From Salmonirosea aquatica (GTDB lineage: Bacteria > Bacteroidota > Bacteroidia > Cytophagales > Spirosomataceae), in assembly GCF_009296315.1 (NCBI RefSeq), contig NZ_WHLY01000002.1:3020501-3084500 (forward strand): 64,000 nucleotides of DNA, in the 5' to 3' direction. Shown here one piece after another: positions 10,149 through 19,912 of this stretch. The first letter of the stretch is position 1, and the number at the start of each line of letters is the position of its first letter. A program made the translations under genes and the position numbers. A model generated the notes under the pieces. That model had not been told where the DNA came from and made no database searches. It saw nothing but the letters and a program-made list of their open reading frames with translations.

Positions 10149-10831
10149 TACAAAATGTAAAAATATATAATCCTAAAAAACACTAAAAAGATATTAATTG
10201 TACAGACAAGCTTAAATAGGGCTTCCAGCTATTTCCAGATAAGACTATTTTTTAGACAATATTTTGTCATTTGTAGCGTGCACACATACCTGCATCAATT
10301 ATCCAGATAAAAGACTCCTGCGGGGTAGGACCGGAAAATTTCGTCCTGTATTCATCTTATTCTTCTTGCTCGAAAAAATGTTCGGCTACTTATTGACAGT
10401 CGTAAAACGGGTAGGGTACTGACTGACAAAGGAGTAAGGTAAAGGTTTTAAGAGCAGCTATTCTTTAAATAAAAAACACCTGGGAGGACACTAAGATTTT
10501 GGTTCGATCTGGGATGTCGGGCAAGTAGAAAGACCGGTGAATTAAGCTTTTAGGTGATACTTTGATTATTAATGAATCGGTTCCAAATAAAATTTGCTTT
10601 TGTGTTGGTAAGACTCTATTTTTCCGCTCCTTTTACGTCCATAGGCAGGACGTTTCTGGTGAGTATGTGAATAATAGTACAAATTGATCAATTGTTTATT
10701 GAACAAGGTAACTAATTGTTTTAGAGTGTTTTAATAGTGATTTTATCAATAAATAACCAGGCACAAAATAATAGAAAAATACTATTTTATATTCGAGTTT
10801 TTAAAAAAAATAAAAAAAACTGAAACATAGC

Positions 10832-10865
10832 TTGCTTTTTTTTAGAAGGAAAACCCATACTTTTG
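10832..10865 (+). promoter_or_regulatory. Promoter of the exbB-exbD-tonB operon
   Basis: TTG at 10832-10834 and TACTTTTG at 10858-10865 fit the Bacteroidota TTG / TAnnTTTG promoter, with a 23-base gap at the long end of the usual range. It leaves a leader of about 110 bases before the ExbB ATG. Confidence 0.65.
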
Positions 10866-10979
10866 CAACGGTACATTTTTTAACTTTAATCGAAATTTTA
10901 TTTTACCAAAAAGCATTTACTCAAAACTTTTTATTAACTCACAACCAAAATCTCAATTAACCCTTTAAAAGTAAGTCTG

Positions 10980-11819
10980 ATGGAAAAGAAAGCTACAACT
11001 CCGGCGCCTAAAGCAGCCGCAGCACCGAAGAAACAAGGTAAAGGCGGAGTGTTGAATCCTGCATGGGTGATACCTTTGCTGTTTGCGATTGCCTTGTGTA
11101 TTTACATTTTTGTTTTGGGAGCACCGGATCACTTTATCGACGGCGATCATGAAAAAGGCCCCAAGCCAGGCGATTATTATGGCATTGTGTACAAGGGCGG
11201 TCCCATCGTACCTATCCTGATGACTTGTTTCCTGATCGTGTTAGTTTACACGATCGAGCGTTTGATTACCCTAAGCAAAGCAAGCGGAACTTCGAATGTA
11301 GACGTTTTTGTTCGTAAAGTGCGGGGCTTGTTGGATAAGAACCAAATTGATGAGGCTATCCGTGAGTGCGACAAGCAGAAAGGTTCGGTTGGAAATGTAA
11401 TCAGAACAGGCCTTGAAAAGTACAAGCTACTGACTACAGATACAGTACTTGATAAAGAGCAAAAAATGGCTGCCCTCTCAAAAGAGATCGAAGAAGCCAC
11501 AACGCTCGAAATGCCCATGCTGCAAAAGAACCTTACCATTATCGCTACGCTTGCCTCAGCTTCAACACTGATCGCTCTGCTCGGAACGGTAATCGGTATG
11601 ATCAAGGCCTTTGCTGCGTTGGGTGCTTCCGGCTCTCCCGACTCGGCTGCTCTGGCAACGGGTATCTCTGAGGCTTTGATTAACACAGGTCTGGGTATCG
11701 GTACGGCGGCCATTGCTACTATATCCTATGCCTACCTGAACAGCAAAGTAGATGATCTTACCTATAGTATTGACGAAATCAGCATGAGCATCCAGCAAAA
11801 TTTTGCCGCTCACTATTAA
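10980..11819 (+). CDS. exbB: ExbB/TolQ-type proton channel subunit
   Basis: A 279-residue inner-membrane MotA/TolQ/ExbB channel protein that uses proton flow to energise TonB. After a short Lys/Ala/Pro-rich N-terminus there is a membrane helix (about residues 28-47), a second (about 74-95) with PIVPILMTCFLIVLVYTIER, then a cytoplasmic loop, then the two conserved C-terminal helices with LIALLGTVIGMIKAFAALG and TGLGIGTAAIATISYAYL. It opens an operon with two ExbD proteins and TonB, which supports the assignment. The N-terminal extension is typical of Bacteroidota versions. Confidence 0.92.
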   Translation: MEKKATTPAPKAAAAPKKQGKGGVLNPAWVIPLLFAIALCIYIFVLGAPDHFIDGDHEKGPKPGDYYGIVYKGGPIVPILMTCFLIVLVYTIERLITLSKASGTSNVDVFVRKVRGLLDKNQIDEAIRECDKQKGSVGNVIRTGLEKYKLLTTDTVLDKEQKMAALSKEIEEATTLEMPMLQKNLTIIATLASASTLIALLGTVIGMIKAFAALGASGSPDSAALATGISEALINTGLGIGTAAIATISYAYLNSKVDDLTYSIDEISMSIQQNFAAHY

Positions 11820-11877
11820 TAAAGTAAAATAATTAATAGTATTGTTTCGTTAATATAATAAAAACTTATATATTGCC

Positions 11878-12522
11878 ATGGCAAAAGTAAGACCAAAGAA
11901 ACATCCGCCTACGATTGATATGACGGCGATGACGGACGTAGCGTTTCTGCTGCTAACGTTCTTTATCATGACCGCCACGTTCAAATCGCAGGAAGCAGCA
12001 GAAATTGATACGCCATCGTCTATTTCCTCTATTAAGGTACCCGATGACAATATCATGATGATCAGCATCGGAAATGAAGGAGAAGTATTTTTTGGTGTAG
12101 ACGCCCAGCCTGATCGAATTACGATGTTGAACAACATCGCCGAAACAAAAGGCTTGACTTTTACGGATGAACAGAAGAAGAAGTTTTCCAATCAAGCGAG
12201 TTTCGGATTTCCGCTGGCACAATTGAAAGGATGGCTGGATCTTCCATCCCCCGAAATGGGAACGGTGAAGCAGCCGGGTATTCCGACTGACTCAACGGGA
12301 GTAAGTGAACTGGCCGACTGGGTATATGCAGCCCGTAAGGCAAATCCACAACTTCGCATCGCGATCAAAGGGGACAATTCGGCGAAGTTTCCGACGTTTA
12401 AAAACGTATTGTTGAATTTGCAATCGCAGAATATCAATCGTTTCAACCTGATCACCGATGGAGAGGAACCCCTGCGGGTTGGAGATCCGATCAGTAAAAA
12501 TTACGCGAGGTTTTCACCTTAA
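11878..12522 (+). CDS. exbD: ExbD/TolR-type protein, first copy
   Basis: A 214-residue inner-membrane partner of ExbB. The N-terminus has the family pattern IDMTAMTDVAFLLLTFFIMTA: one transmembrane helix with the proton-carrying Asp in MTDVAF. The periplasmic part is longer than in E. coli ExbD and contains two inserts. It starts 58 bases after exbB and is followed 12 bases later by a second exbD. The pair probably forms a heteromeric unit around the ExbB ring; this is inferred from gene order. Confidence 0.9.
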   Translation: MAKVRPKKHPPTIDMTAMTDVAFLLLTFFIMTATFKSQEAAEIDTPSSISSIKVPDDNIMMISIGNEGEVFFGVDAQPDRITMLNNIAETKGLTFTDEQKKKFSNQASFGFPLAQLKGWLDLPSPEMGTVKQPGIPTDSTGVSELADWVYAARKANPQLRIAIKGDNSAKFPTFKNVLLNLQSQNINRFNLITDGEEPLRVGDPISKNYARFSP

Positions 12523-12534
12523 AAGTTAAAAAAG

Positions 12535-13125
12535 ATGGCAGAAATAGTAGAATCGGGCGGTGGGAAAGGCAAAGGTGATGGTAAGGTAAGGGCCAAAAAA
12601 TTGTCAACCCGGGTGGACATGACGCCCATGGTGGACTTAGGGTTCCTGCTTATTACTTTCTTTATGCTGGCCACAACCCTGAGCAAGCCGACTTCCATGA
12701 CGCTTACTGTGCCTGATAAGCAGGAAGATAAAAAGGAGCAGGAAACAGAACCCCTGAAAGCATCCAAGGTACTGACCATATTCCTGGGACGTAATGATGA
12801 TGTGTTCCTACTGGATGGAATTGCGGCTGATGACGACAAAGCGGCAACCGAATTAAAAACGGTTCGTTTTGGTACTGAGTTGCGGGATGCGATTTTCAAA
12901 TCTCAGACGCGGATCAATTCTCAGAATGAAAAAGATGCCGAAGGAAATTTGCCGTTTGTGGTGGTAATCAAGCCTACGGAAGTATCAACTTACAAGAATG
13001 TAGTCGATGTTCTGGATGAAATGGCCATTACGAAGACCAAGCGGTATGCGATGGTGGACTTCCTGACGGACTCAGAAAAGAAAATTCTGGGAGATAAGGT
13101 TACTCCCAGACCGGAGGATAAGTAA
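12535..13125 (+). CDS. exbD: ExbD/TolR-type protein, second copy
   Basis: A 196-residue paralogue of the preceding gene. A Gly/Lys-rich N-terminus precedes STRVDMTPMVDLGFLLITFFMLATT, which is the single transmembrane helix with the conserved Asp in MVDLGF. The periplasmic domain includes PFVVVIKPTEVSTYKNVVDVLDEM, a typical ExbD core. The two copies differ clearly in sequence, so they are not a recent duplication. It is 38 bases from tonB downstream. Confidence 0.9.
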   Translation: MAEIVESGGGKGKGDGKVRAKKLSTRVDMTPMVDLGFLLITFFMLATTLSKPTSMTLTVPDKQEDKKEQETEPLKASKVLTIFLGRNDDVFLLDGIAADDDKAATELKTVRFGTELRDAIFKSQTRINSQNEKDAEGNLPFVVVIKPTEVSTYKNVVDVLDEMAITKTKRYAMVDFLTDSEKKILGDKVTPRPEDK

Positions 13126-13163
13126 AATCAGTTCAAACAAAAAATAATTTTAATTCAAACGCC

Positions 13164-13985
13164 ATGGCAGAAATAAGCCCGAATGCAACACTTGATGATA
13201 TAGTGTTTGCCAATCGAAATAAGGCGTACGGTGCGTATCCCCTGCGTCAGGAGTACCGCGGTGTAATCAATCGTGCTACCCTGATTGGAGCTTCCATCTT
13301 TATATTAGCGATGTTTGCCCCTACATTGGTGGATAAATTCCTGGCTGATGACGACAAGGAAGAGGTAATGGTGAATGTGGATTTGATGAACCTTCCACCC
13401 CCTCCCATTGACCCTGCCGAGCCGCCGCCACCACCACCGCCGCCTGTTGAACAACCTAAGGTGGAAACTGTGAAGTTTCTTCCACCTGAAGTAAAGAAAG
13501 ACGAAGAGGTACCCATTGAAACGCCACCCCCAACGGTGGAAAAACTGGAAGTGGCTGTAGCTGCTGAAAAAACCCAGGAAGGGGATATCAACGCTCAGGA
13601 AATTATTATCGCTCCCGAAGCGGTCGCAGCTCCTAGTAAGGGTACGGTTGTAGAGGCCAAGGTAGAAGAACAAATTTTTACCGTGGTAGAGCAAAATCCT
13701 GAATTTCCGGGAGGTATCCAGGAAATGTATAAGTACTTGGGTAAGAACATTAAATATCCAAGTGCTGCTTCGCGAGCCAACGTTCAGGGGAAAGTATTCC
13801 TCACGTTTGTGGTAAATACGGACGGAAGTATCCAGGATGTACAGGTTTTGAAAGGACTGGGTTTTGGATGTGACGAGGAAGCCATTCGGGTAGTGAAGAC
13901 AATGCCTAAATGGAAACCCGGAAAACAGTCGGGTCGGCCAGTGCGGGTTAAGTACAATCTCCCCATCAGTTTCCAACTCGAATAA
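13164..13985 (+). CDS. tonB: Energy transducer TonB
   Basis: A 273-residue periplasm-spanning protein that couples the ExbB/ExbD motor to outer-membrane receptors. It has an N-terminal cytoplasmic stretch, a membrane helix (about residues 35-55), a proline-rich region (about 73-95 and onward, repeated PPPP and EVPIETPPPTVEK) that spans the periplasm, and a C-terminal TonB domain (about 190-273) with YPSAASRANVQGKVFLTFVV and MPKWKPGKQSGRPV. Length and domain order are normal. It likely serves SusCD-type nutrient uptake, although no receptor gene is in the window. Confidence 0.95.
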   Translation: MAEISPNATLDDIVFANRNKAYGAYPLRQEYRGVINRATLIGASIFILAMFAPTLVDKFLADDDKEEVMVNVDLMNLPPPPIDPAEPPPPPPPPVEQPKVETVKFLPPEVKKDEEVPIETPPPTVEKLEVAVAAEKTQEGDINAQEIIIAPEAVAAPSKGTVVEAKVEEQIFTVVEQNPEFPGGIQEMYKYLGKNIKYPSAASRANVQGKVFLTFVVNTDGSIQDVQVLKGLGFGCDEEAIRVVKTMPKWKPGKQSGRPVRVKYNLPISFQLE

Positions 13986-13991
13986 GTAGGC

Positions 13992-14204
13992 ATGAATAGA
14001 AGACCGGTGCATCAGGAAGTAGGATTTATTGCCTCGATGTTCATGGCTCTGGTTTACATAGGAGGAGGGATCTTTTTGATCGCCTCCTCCTTGTCTTTTA
14101 GATTTCTACCAACGGGAAGTGTTTACCGGTACGTCTTTGCCGTAGCGCTCATTGCCTACGGAATCTATAGGGGTTATCGGGCACGGGAGTTTAGAAGAGA
14201 ATAA
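13992..14204 (+). CDS. Small two-helix membrane protein in the tonB operon
   Basis: A 70-residue protein with two hydrophobic segments (about residues 10-32 and 43-58) and a basic C-terminus, hence a small inner-membrane protein. It starts six bases after tonB and ends 11 bases before the PstS-like gene, so it is part of the operon. I do not recognise a family. The position suggests an accessory of the ExbBD-TonB complex, which is only inference. Confidence 0.75.
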   Translation: MNRRPVHQEVGFIASMFMALVYIGGGIFLIASSLSFRFLPTGSVYRYVFAVALIAYGIYRGYRAREFRRE

Positions 14205-14215
14205 AGAAAAGAGCT

Positions 14216-15166
14216 ATGAAAAATATGTTTGGGACGCTTCTGGGAGTAGTCATAGGAAGCGGGTTTTTATTGATGGCATGTTCATCTGGTAACCTTGATA
14301 ATCCCCGGCAGGGAACAATCAGCGTGTCAGCCGATGAGTCCTTTCGGCCATTGGTGGCTTCACTTACCCATGCTTATGAGGGAATATATCCTGATGCCCA
14401 TTTCAATGTAAGCTATAAGCCCGAGCAGGAAGCAATTCTTTCATTATTACGGGACAGTTCCCGACTGGCTATTACAAGCCGGGAACTCAAAAAGGAGGAA
14501 AGGGAAATAATCAATCAACAGGAGGGTACCCTGAAGGAACAGAAAATAGCTATTGACGGGATTGCGCTAATTATTGGGAAAGCAAACCAAGATAGTCTCA
14601 TTACCATACAAGAGTTAGAGGGAATATTTACCGGAAAAATCAAAGATTGGTCTCAGTTGCGGGGAAGTAGCCAGTCAGGACCCATTACCCTGGTATTTGA
14701 CCATGCCAATTCCAGTAATCTGGACTATATGCTTAAACGTTTTGGAGTCAAGGATGTCACTAAACTACCGCTCTATACTTCCAATTCGAATGAGAAAGTT
14801 ATTGACTTTGTCAAAGAAAATCGTTCGGCTATTGGATTTATTGGGGTCAATTGGATCAGTGATGGAGAGGCCATACGCAGTCAGGAACTTTCAAAAGGGC
14901 TTCGGGTGATGGGAGTTTCTGAAAAGGAGAATCCGACTTCAATTCAGGATTATGGACAGCCCTTTCAACGCGACCTTAGGGTAGGCACTTACCCCTTGGC
15001 CCGATTTATTTATATAATTAGTAGAGAAGGATATTCGGGACTGGGAGGAGGCCTGATGACATACATTGCCCGGGATGTAGGGGGCTTAGTGATTGAGAAA
15101 ATGGGACTCGTCCCGACGATACCTTACCCCAGAGATGTGGAGGTTCAGACCAAACAAAATTTTTAG
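14216..15166 (+). CDS. PstS-like substrate-binding lipoprotein
   Basis: A 316-residue lipoprotein: a hydrophobic signal ends in LLMACSS, a lipobox with Cys22. The rest matches the PstS-like / PBP2 fold used for phosphate binding (GTISVSADESFRPLV at the start, IDGIALIIGKANQD and GFIGVNWISDG later). No ABC transporter permease or ATPase genes are beside it. Its place in an exbB-exbD-tonB operon suggests a role other than classical phosphate transport. The ligand is unknown. Confidence 0.8.
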   Translation: MKNMFGTLLGVVIGSGFLLMACSSGNLDNPRQGTISVSADESFRPLVASLTHAYEGIYPDAHFNVSYKPEQEAILSLLRDSSRLAITSRELKKEEREIINQQEGTLKEQKIAIDGIALIIGKANQDSLITIQELEGIFTGKIKDWSQLRGSSQSGPITLVFDHANSSNLDYMLKRFGVKDVTKLPLYTSNSNEKVIDFVKENRSAIGFIGVNWISDGEAIRSQELSKGLRVMGVSEKENPTSIQDYGQPFQRDLRVGTYPLARFIYIISREGYSGLGGGLMTYIARDVGGLVIEKMGLVPTIPYPRDVEVQTKQNF

Positions 15167-15184
15167 GGTTGGTCTACAATTTAT

Positions 15185-15192
15185 TATCTTTG
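15185..15192 (+). promoter_or_regulatory. Possible internal promoter before the TPR gene
   Basis: TATCTTTG matches the TAnnTTTG -7 box 57 bases before the TPR start codon. A TTG lies only 13 bases upstream, so the -33 part is not convincing. Confidence 0.35.
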
Positions 15193-15248
15193 GAAGATGT
15201 TTATTAGTACAAACCAAATTTTAATCTCTGTTTCAACCTGATTAAGAA

Positions 15249-17042
15249 ATGAACACTCAATTAAAAAACATAGCAGCAACGCTTGCTTTGAGTCTGTTTT
15301 CGCTAACGTTCGCGTTTAGCCAAACACCCGAAGAAGGCTTTGGTTATTTGAATTCGGAACGTCCGGAGAAAGCCAAGGAGGTGTTTACCAAGCTGGCTGA
15401 GAGTAGCCCTTCTGCCGATAATTATTATAACCTAGGGTACTACTACGTTCGCACCAACCAACTTGATGAAGCTCAAAAGGCTTTTGAAAAAGGATTAGCT
15501 GTTGATGACAAGAGCTACCTCAATCAGGTGGGGCTTGCAACAGTCGCCTTGGGCAAAGGTGATGTAGCCAAAGCTAAAGAAATGATAGAATATGCGGAAA
15601 AAAAGACACGCGGCAAAGATGCCAATGTCCTTTTCCGGGCGGGTGAGGCGTATACCTTATTCGATAAGAACAGCGACCCCGCGGAAGCGATCCGTTTGTT
15701 GGACGAAGCTGTCAAACGAGATAACAAGTTAGCGGACGCCTACATTGTTAAAGGTGATGTACTTTCGAAGCGTAACGAAGGGGGCCCTGCTGTAACGGCC
15801 TATGAGTATGCCTTGATGGCCAAACCGAATTATGCTCTTGCTAACAACCGGATTGGTCAGATTTACCTTCGGGGTAAAAATTACAATCAAGCGCTGGATT
15901 TTTATAAGAAAGCCATAGAAGCTGATCCAGAATTTGCTCCAGCCTATAAGGATCTGGCAGAGTTATATTTTCTGGCGCAGCAATACAAGCGGGCGGCGGA
16001 AAACTTTGATCTTTATATTCAGAAAAGTGGTAACAACGATCCTGAAACAGTACTTCGTGCTGCCCAGTTCGCATTTACTGCTGATGAGTATGCCCGTTCT
16101 CTGGAACTGCTGGAAAGCATAAAGGGAAAAATTGACAACCCGATCACCAAGCGGATGTATGGTTGGGCATATTATAAGACAAATAACATGGAGGAATCCA
16201 TTAAAAATCTTGAGGAGTTTATTAAGGTGTATCCGCAGGGAAAAGATGAGGACGGGAATCCCCGTAAACTCGTTCCAGACGATTATAAGTACCTGGGCCG
16301 TGCTTATAATAAAATGGCTACGGATAAGGAATACACTCCGCAGGGAATGGAGTATCTGATGAAAGGTGCTGAAATGGATACAAGTGCTGCTGAAGCAGCT
16401 ACAACCTACAAGGAAATTGCCGCTGCCTATTATAAGGATAAGGATTACCTGAAAGCGGCCAAAGCTTACGAAAAGGGAATTGGACTAGATACGGCTAAGG
16501 CCTCAACCAACGATTATTTCCAGCAAGGGTTGGCTTATTTCCAAGGAGCTCAGCTCATTACAGTACCTGATTCAGCGGGTGTACCGCTAGATTCTGCTGC
16601 AAAGGCGAAAATGCCCGCCGAATATGCAAGTTTAGATAGTGCGGGTCTAGCAATGACAAAGAAAGGAATCTACTTACAGGCCGACTCTACCTTTGCTAAG
16701 GGAATTGCAAAGCTGCCGGATTGGCCATATAACTACTACTGGCGGGGAAGTTCATTATACAATGCCTACGATCGTCAGGAGAATATTGACAAAGGCATTT
16801 CAGCCCCGTATTATGAGAAGTTTGCTGAATTAGCTGAGAAAGATCCATCTGGCAACTACAAGGCCTATTTGAAACAGGTGTATAGTTACCTGGCTTACTA
16901 TTATCAGACTTCGGTCAAGGATGAAGCCAAAGCTAAATCCTACTGGCAAAAGTTGTTGGTAGTTGATCCAGAAAACAAAACAGCTAAAGATGCACTCGGT
17001 ATGTCAGAACCGGCAGCCATCACACCGAAAACCGGTAAATAA
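15249..17042 (+). CDS. Exported tetratricopeptide-repeat protein
   Basis: A 597-residue protein with a signal peptide (about residues 1-26, ending FAFSQ). The mature part is almost entirely TPR helices: units such as ADNYYNLGYYYVRTNQLDEA, ANNRIGQIYLRGKNYNQALD and AYKDLAELYFLAQQYKRAA recur at about 34-residue spacing. It is therefore a periplasmic scaffold for protein contacts. It is the last gene of the exbB-tonB operon and is followed by a strong terminator. A function in the motor complex or envelope organisation is inferred from position only. Confidence 0.88.
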   Translation: MNTQLKNIAATLALSLFSLTFAFSQTPEEGFGYLNSERPEKAKEVFTKLAESSPSADNYYNLGYYYVRTNQLDEAQKAFEKGLAVDDKSYLNQVGLATVALGKGDVAKAKEMIEYAEKKTRGKDANVLFRAGEAYTLFDKNSDPAEAIRLLDEAVKRDNKLADAYIVKGDVLSKRNEGGPAVTAYEYALMAKPNYALANNRIGQIYLRGKNYNQALDFYKKAIEADPEFAPAYKDLAELYFLAQQYKRAAENFDLYIQKSGNNDPETVLRAAQFAFTADEYARSLELLESIKGKIDNPITKRMYGWAYYKTNNMEESIKNLEEFIKVYPQGKDEDGNPRKLVPDDYKYLGRAYNKMATDKEYTPQGMEYLMKGAEMDTSAAEAATTYKEIAAAYYKDKDYLKAAKAYEKGIGLDTAKASTNDYFQQGLAYFQGAQLITVPDSAGVPLDSAAKAKMPAEYASLDSAGLAMTKKGIYLQADSTFAKGIAKLPDWPYNYYWRGSSLYNAYDRQENIDKGISAPYYEKFAELAEKDPSGNYKAYLKQVYSYLAYYYQTSVKDEAKAKSYWQKLLVVDPENKTAKDALGMSEPAAITPKTGK

Positions 17043-17044
17043 AG

Positions 17045-17110
17045 TATTATAATCCTAAAAGCGAAAAGCCCCGGAATGTTCCGGGGCTTTTCGCTTTTAG
17101 GATTATAATA
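17045..17110. terminator. Bidirectional terminator with 32-bp perfect arms
   Basis: Positions 17045-17076 are the exact reverse complement of 17079-17110, with a TG loop. The GC core is GCCCCGGAA and the flanks are AT-rich. It lies between the convergent TPR gene and the small gene at 17120. Confidence 0.92.
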
Positions 17111-17119
17111 ACAAAAAAA

Positions 17120-17320
17120 TTAAGGATTAGCTATGACGAAACAAGTATTAAGGATCGGCAAATGAACAGTTCCGAATCGTTCATAGCACCATAACTTCAA
17201 TCGCTTGACCTCATCAGGCATTAGCATTCGAATAGCTTTACGAAGTTCTTTCTCAAACAATCGGCGATCAAAGCTTACTTTTTGTAGAATTATTTTAATG
17301 TATTCTAACATAGAGGCCAT
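17120..17320 (-). CDS. Small conserved hypothetical protein
   Basis: A 66-residue basic, helical protein with the stretch LEYIKIILQKVSFDRRLFEKELRKAI, followed by LMPDEVKRLKLWCYERFG. I recall similar small proteins in Cytophagales but know no function. The charged-helix pattern could bind nucleic acid or ribosomes, which is conjecture. The terminator just beyond its stop and its own upstream spacer support a real independent gene. An ATG three codons in (MLEY) may be the true start. Confidence 0.65.
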   Translation of the reverse strand: MASMLEYIKIILQKVSFDRRLFEKELRKAIRMLMPDEVKRLKLWCYERFGTVHLPILNTCFVIANP

Positions 17321-17415
17321 AGTATTACTTAGTTTTGGGGTTTAGGATAAAGAAGGAAAGATCAAATCAAAAACTAGATTGGGCTTCCTCCCATAGTATA
17401 AAACGTGATAGCAGA

Positions 17416-18825
17416 ATGAAAGTATATGCTTTCATTAGTATATTTCTGTGGTGCCTACCGGCGTGGGCGCAACGCCAGCCAGAGGCCGATGTGCAGGTGG
17501 AGACAGGGGAAAAAAACCTGACACTCGATCAGCCATTTATAGTTACTATAATTGTAAAAAACCACGCAAATCGCCCCACAGTTACCTTTCCTGATTTGGA
17601 AGGCCTGGAGAAACGAAGTGCTTCTGCTACGAGCACCACCAATAGTGTGGGGGGGAAAATAGTTATTATCCAGACCATCAGCCAACAATACTTTGCCTTA
17701 CGGGAAGGTAAGTACACATTGCCAGAATTCAGCGTGATCGTGGACGGGACTAAGTTTAAATCCGAAGGGGTAACATTAACCTTTAAAAAAGGGAAAGAGG
17801 AACAAAAAACATCCGAATTAGATATCGAAGAGACCGAATCAACAGTAAACTCAGAGGAGCCGGCAGCAGAGGATGTGTTTTTGCAAGCAAAAGCATCACG
17901 GGCCAGTGTATATCTGAAGGAAGGATTTTCGTTACGATTAGCTCTCTATGTGGCCAAAAATACTCCAATTGAGATGGAGTTTTATCAGTTGAACAGTCAG
18001 TTACAGCCAATTCTGAAACGCCTTCGTCCTGCAACCTGTTGGGAGGAAAATATTGGAATTGATGAAATTATACAAAAAGAGGTAATAATTAGGGGCCGAC
18101 GATACACCGAATATCAGATGTATCAGGCGATGTTGTTTCCATTCACAGTGCAAAATGTGTCATTTCCAGCTGTAAGCCTTAAAATGCTGGTGACTGATGC
18201 TAGTGTGACCGGAAAATTAAAAGATAAAGGCATACAGACCTTCTCCTCCAAGCCCTCGCGGGTCGTAGTAAAGCCGCTGCCTCCACATCCCCAAAAAGAC
18301 CAGATAGCGGTAGGGGAGTACACCCTAAAAGAACAACTGACGAAAGAAAATTTGGCTTCGGGTGAAAGTTTACGCTACCTATTTACTATTGCAGGCCGAG
18401 GAAATCTAGCCACAATTACGGCCCCTGAGGTACCCTTGGTAAAAGCATTCGATTTTTATCCACCTGATATGAATCAGACCGTACAACGAAGCTATGAAAG
18501 AGTCAGCGGGGAAAAAACCTTTGACTACTTCATCGTGGCGAAGCAGAAAGGTACCTATCCGTTGGGCCGTTTCTTTCAATGGATATATTTCAATCCTTCC
18601 ACCGCCCGATATGACACATTACGGTCTTCTAAAACCATTACAGTGGCCGGAGAAGACATGCAGTCAGCAAGTATATTGGATGCTAACGCACGTTTGGTTT
18701 ACGAAAATGTTGAACAATTGGATACCACAGAATCATACGTCGACTACCAGGATATGATCCGCACACTAACCAATAGCGTGGTTCTGATATTGCTGGGCAT
18801 AATGGGGTGGATTCTTAGAAAATAA
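17416..18825 (+). CDS. batD: BatD family protein
   Basis: A 469-residue exported membrane protein. [19 protein letters not shown] is a clear signal peptide, so the ATG at 17416 is preferred over one 27 codons upstream. The mature part is the beta-rich BatD domain ([20 protein letters not shown], later [22 protein letters not shown]). A C-terminal helix ([13 protein letters not shown]) anchors it. Bat proteins are linked in Bacteroidota to oxygen tolerance and MoxR/VWA systems, but batA-C are not beside it here. It ends five bases before aroC. Confidence 0.85.
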   Translation: MKVYAFISIFLWCLPAWAQRQPEADVQVETGEKNLTLDQPFIVTIIVKNHANRPTVTFPDLEGLEKRSASATSTTNSVGGKIVIIQTISQQYFALREGKYTLPEFSVIVDGTKFKSEGVTLTFKKGKEEQKTSELDIEETESTVNSEEPAAEDVFLQAKASRASVYLKEGFSLRLALYVAKNTPIEMEFYQLNSQLQPILKRLRPATCWEENIGIDEIIQKEVIIRGRRYTEYQMYQAMLFPFTVQNVSFPAVSLKMLVTDASVTGKLKDKGIQTFSSKPSRVVVKPLPPHPQKDQIAVGEYTLKEQLTKENLASGESLRYLFTIAGRGNLATITAPEVPLVKAFDFYPPDMNQTVQRSYERVSGEKTFDYFIVAKQKGTYPLGRFFQWIYFNPSTARYDTLRSSKTITVAGEDMQSASILDANARLVYENVEQLDTTESYVDYQDMIRTLTNSVVLILLGIMGWILRK

Positions 18826-18830
18826 ATCAA

Positions 18831-19910
18831 ATGAGTAGTACCTACGGAAAAATTATAAAAATAGCCACCTTCGGCGAGTCGCACGGGGTAGGAATTGGGG
18901 TGGTTTTGGAAGGATGCCCAGCCGGAATTGCACTGGATACAGACTTCATCCAGTATGAATTGGACCGTCGCAAACCCGGCCAATCGCGAATTACCACGCA
19001 GCGACGTGAAGCAGATGAGTTTGAAGTATTGTCAGGTGTATTTGAGGGAAAAACCACAGGTACCCCCATCGCGTTACTGATCCGGAACCAGGATCAACGT
19101 AGCAAGGACTATTCGCACATAGCCACGCAGTTTCGTCCCTCCCATGCCGACTACACGTACCAGGCGAAGTATGGCCTCCGCGACTACCGGGGGGGCGGGC
19201 GGAGTTCGGCCCGGGAAACGGCGGCCCGCGTAGCGGCCGGAGCCGTAGCCAAAATGATTTTGCAACACGCGGGCATCAGCGTCAATGCCTACGTTTCGCA
19301 GGTAGGTAAATTAAGGCTGGAGAAAACGTATCAGGAGATGGATCTCGCCCAAACTGAGGAAAATGCCGTTCGCTGTCCCGATCCCGAGATGGCGCAACGG
19401 ATGTACGACTATATCGACGAGACTCGCAAAAAGGGCGATTCAATAGGAGGCGTGGTTACCTGCGTGATACAGGGTACCCCCGCCGGTCTGGGTGAACCTG
19501 TTTTTGACAAGCTACACGCCGACCTAGGGAAGGCCATGCTGAGTATCAACGCCGTAAAGGGATTTGAATACGGCAGTGGCTTTTCGGGAGTAGAGTTATA
19601 CGGATCGGAGCATAATGATGCCTTCTATACTGACGAAACGGGTAAGGTACGCACCAAAACTAACAATTCCGGGGGGATACTAGGAGGGATTTCGAACGGT
19701 GAAGATATCTATTTCCGGGTTGCTTTCAAGCCTGTTGCTACGATTATGCAAGATCAGGACAGCGTTAATGAAGCGGGGGAAGCCGTAAAGGTACAGGGAA
19801 AAGGACGGCATGACCCCTGTGTAGTGCCCCGTGCAGTGCCTATTGTTGAGGCGATGGCGGCGCTTGTAATAGCTGATTTTTATATGCGGCACAAGGCTAC
19901 CCAGCTGTAA
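18831..19910 (+). CDS. aroC: Chorismate synthase
   Basis: A 359-residue cytosolic enzyme that converts 5-enolpyruvylshikimate 3-phosphate to chorismate with reduced FMN, the last common step of aromatic amino acid synthesis. The signatures are [20 protein letters not shown] at the N-terminus (with the catalytic His), [18 protein letters not shown] near residue 120 and [20 protein letters not shown] near the C-terminus. Length is as usual. It follows batD closely, so the two may be cotranscribed although functionally unrelated. Confidence 0.97.
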   Translation: MSSTYGKIIKIATFGESHGVGIGVVLEGCPAGIALDTDFIQYELDRRKPGQSRITTQRREADEFEVLSGVFEGKTTGTPIALLIRNQDQRSKDYSHIATQFRPSHADYTYQAKYGLRDYRGGGRSSARETAARVAAGAVAKMILQHAGISVNAYVSQVGKLRLEKTYQEMDLAQTEENAVRCPDPEMAQRMYDYIDETRKKGDSIGGVVTCVIQGTPAGLGEPVFDKLHADLGKAMLSINAVKGFEYGSGFSGVELYGSEHNDAFYTDETGKVRTKTNNSGGILGGISNGEDIYFRVAFKPVATIMQDQDSVNEAGEAVKVQGKGRHDPCVVPRAVPIVEAMAALVIADFYMRHKATQL

Positions 19911-19912
19911 GA

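Larger units (their letters stand above)
10090..10979. other. 890-bp AT-rich noncoding spacer
   Basis: No convincing gene is seen on either strand. The spacer holds the divergent promoters of the S24 gene and the exbB operon. It also has a perfect 12-bp palindrome AATTGATCAATT (10682-10693) and a small hairpin ACGTCC-loop-GGACGT near 10636. It is much more AT-rich than its surroundings and contains no GGTACC. A small RNA is possible but unproven. Confidence 0.6.

Noticed and set aside
10490-10530. GGTTCGATCTGGG, a possible tRNA T-arm
   Set aside because: No acceptor stem, D-arm or anticodon stem can be folded around it; no tRNA found in the window.
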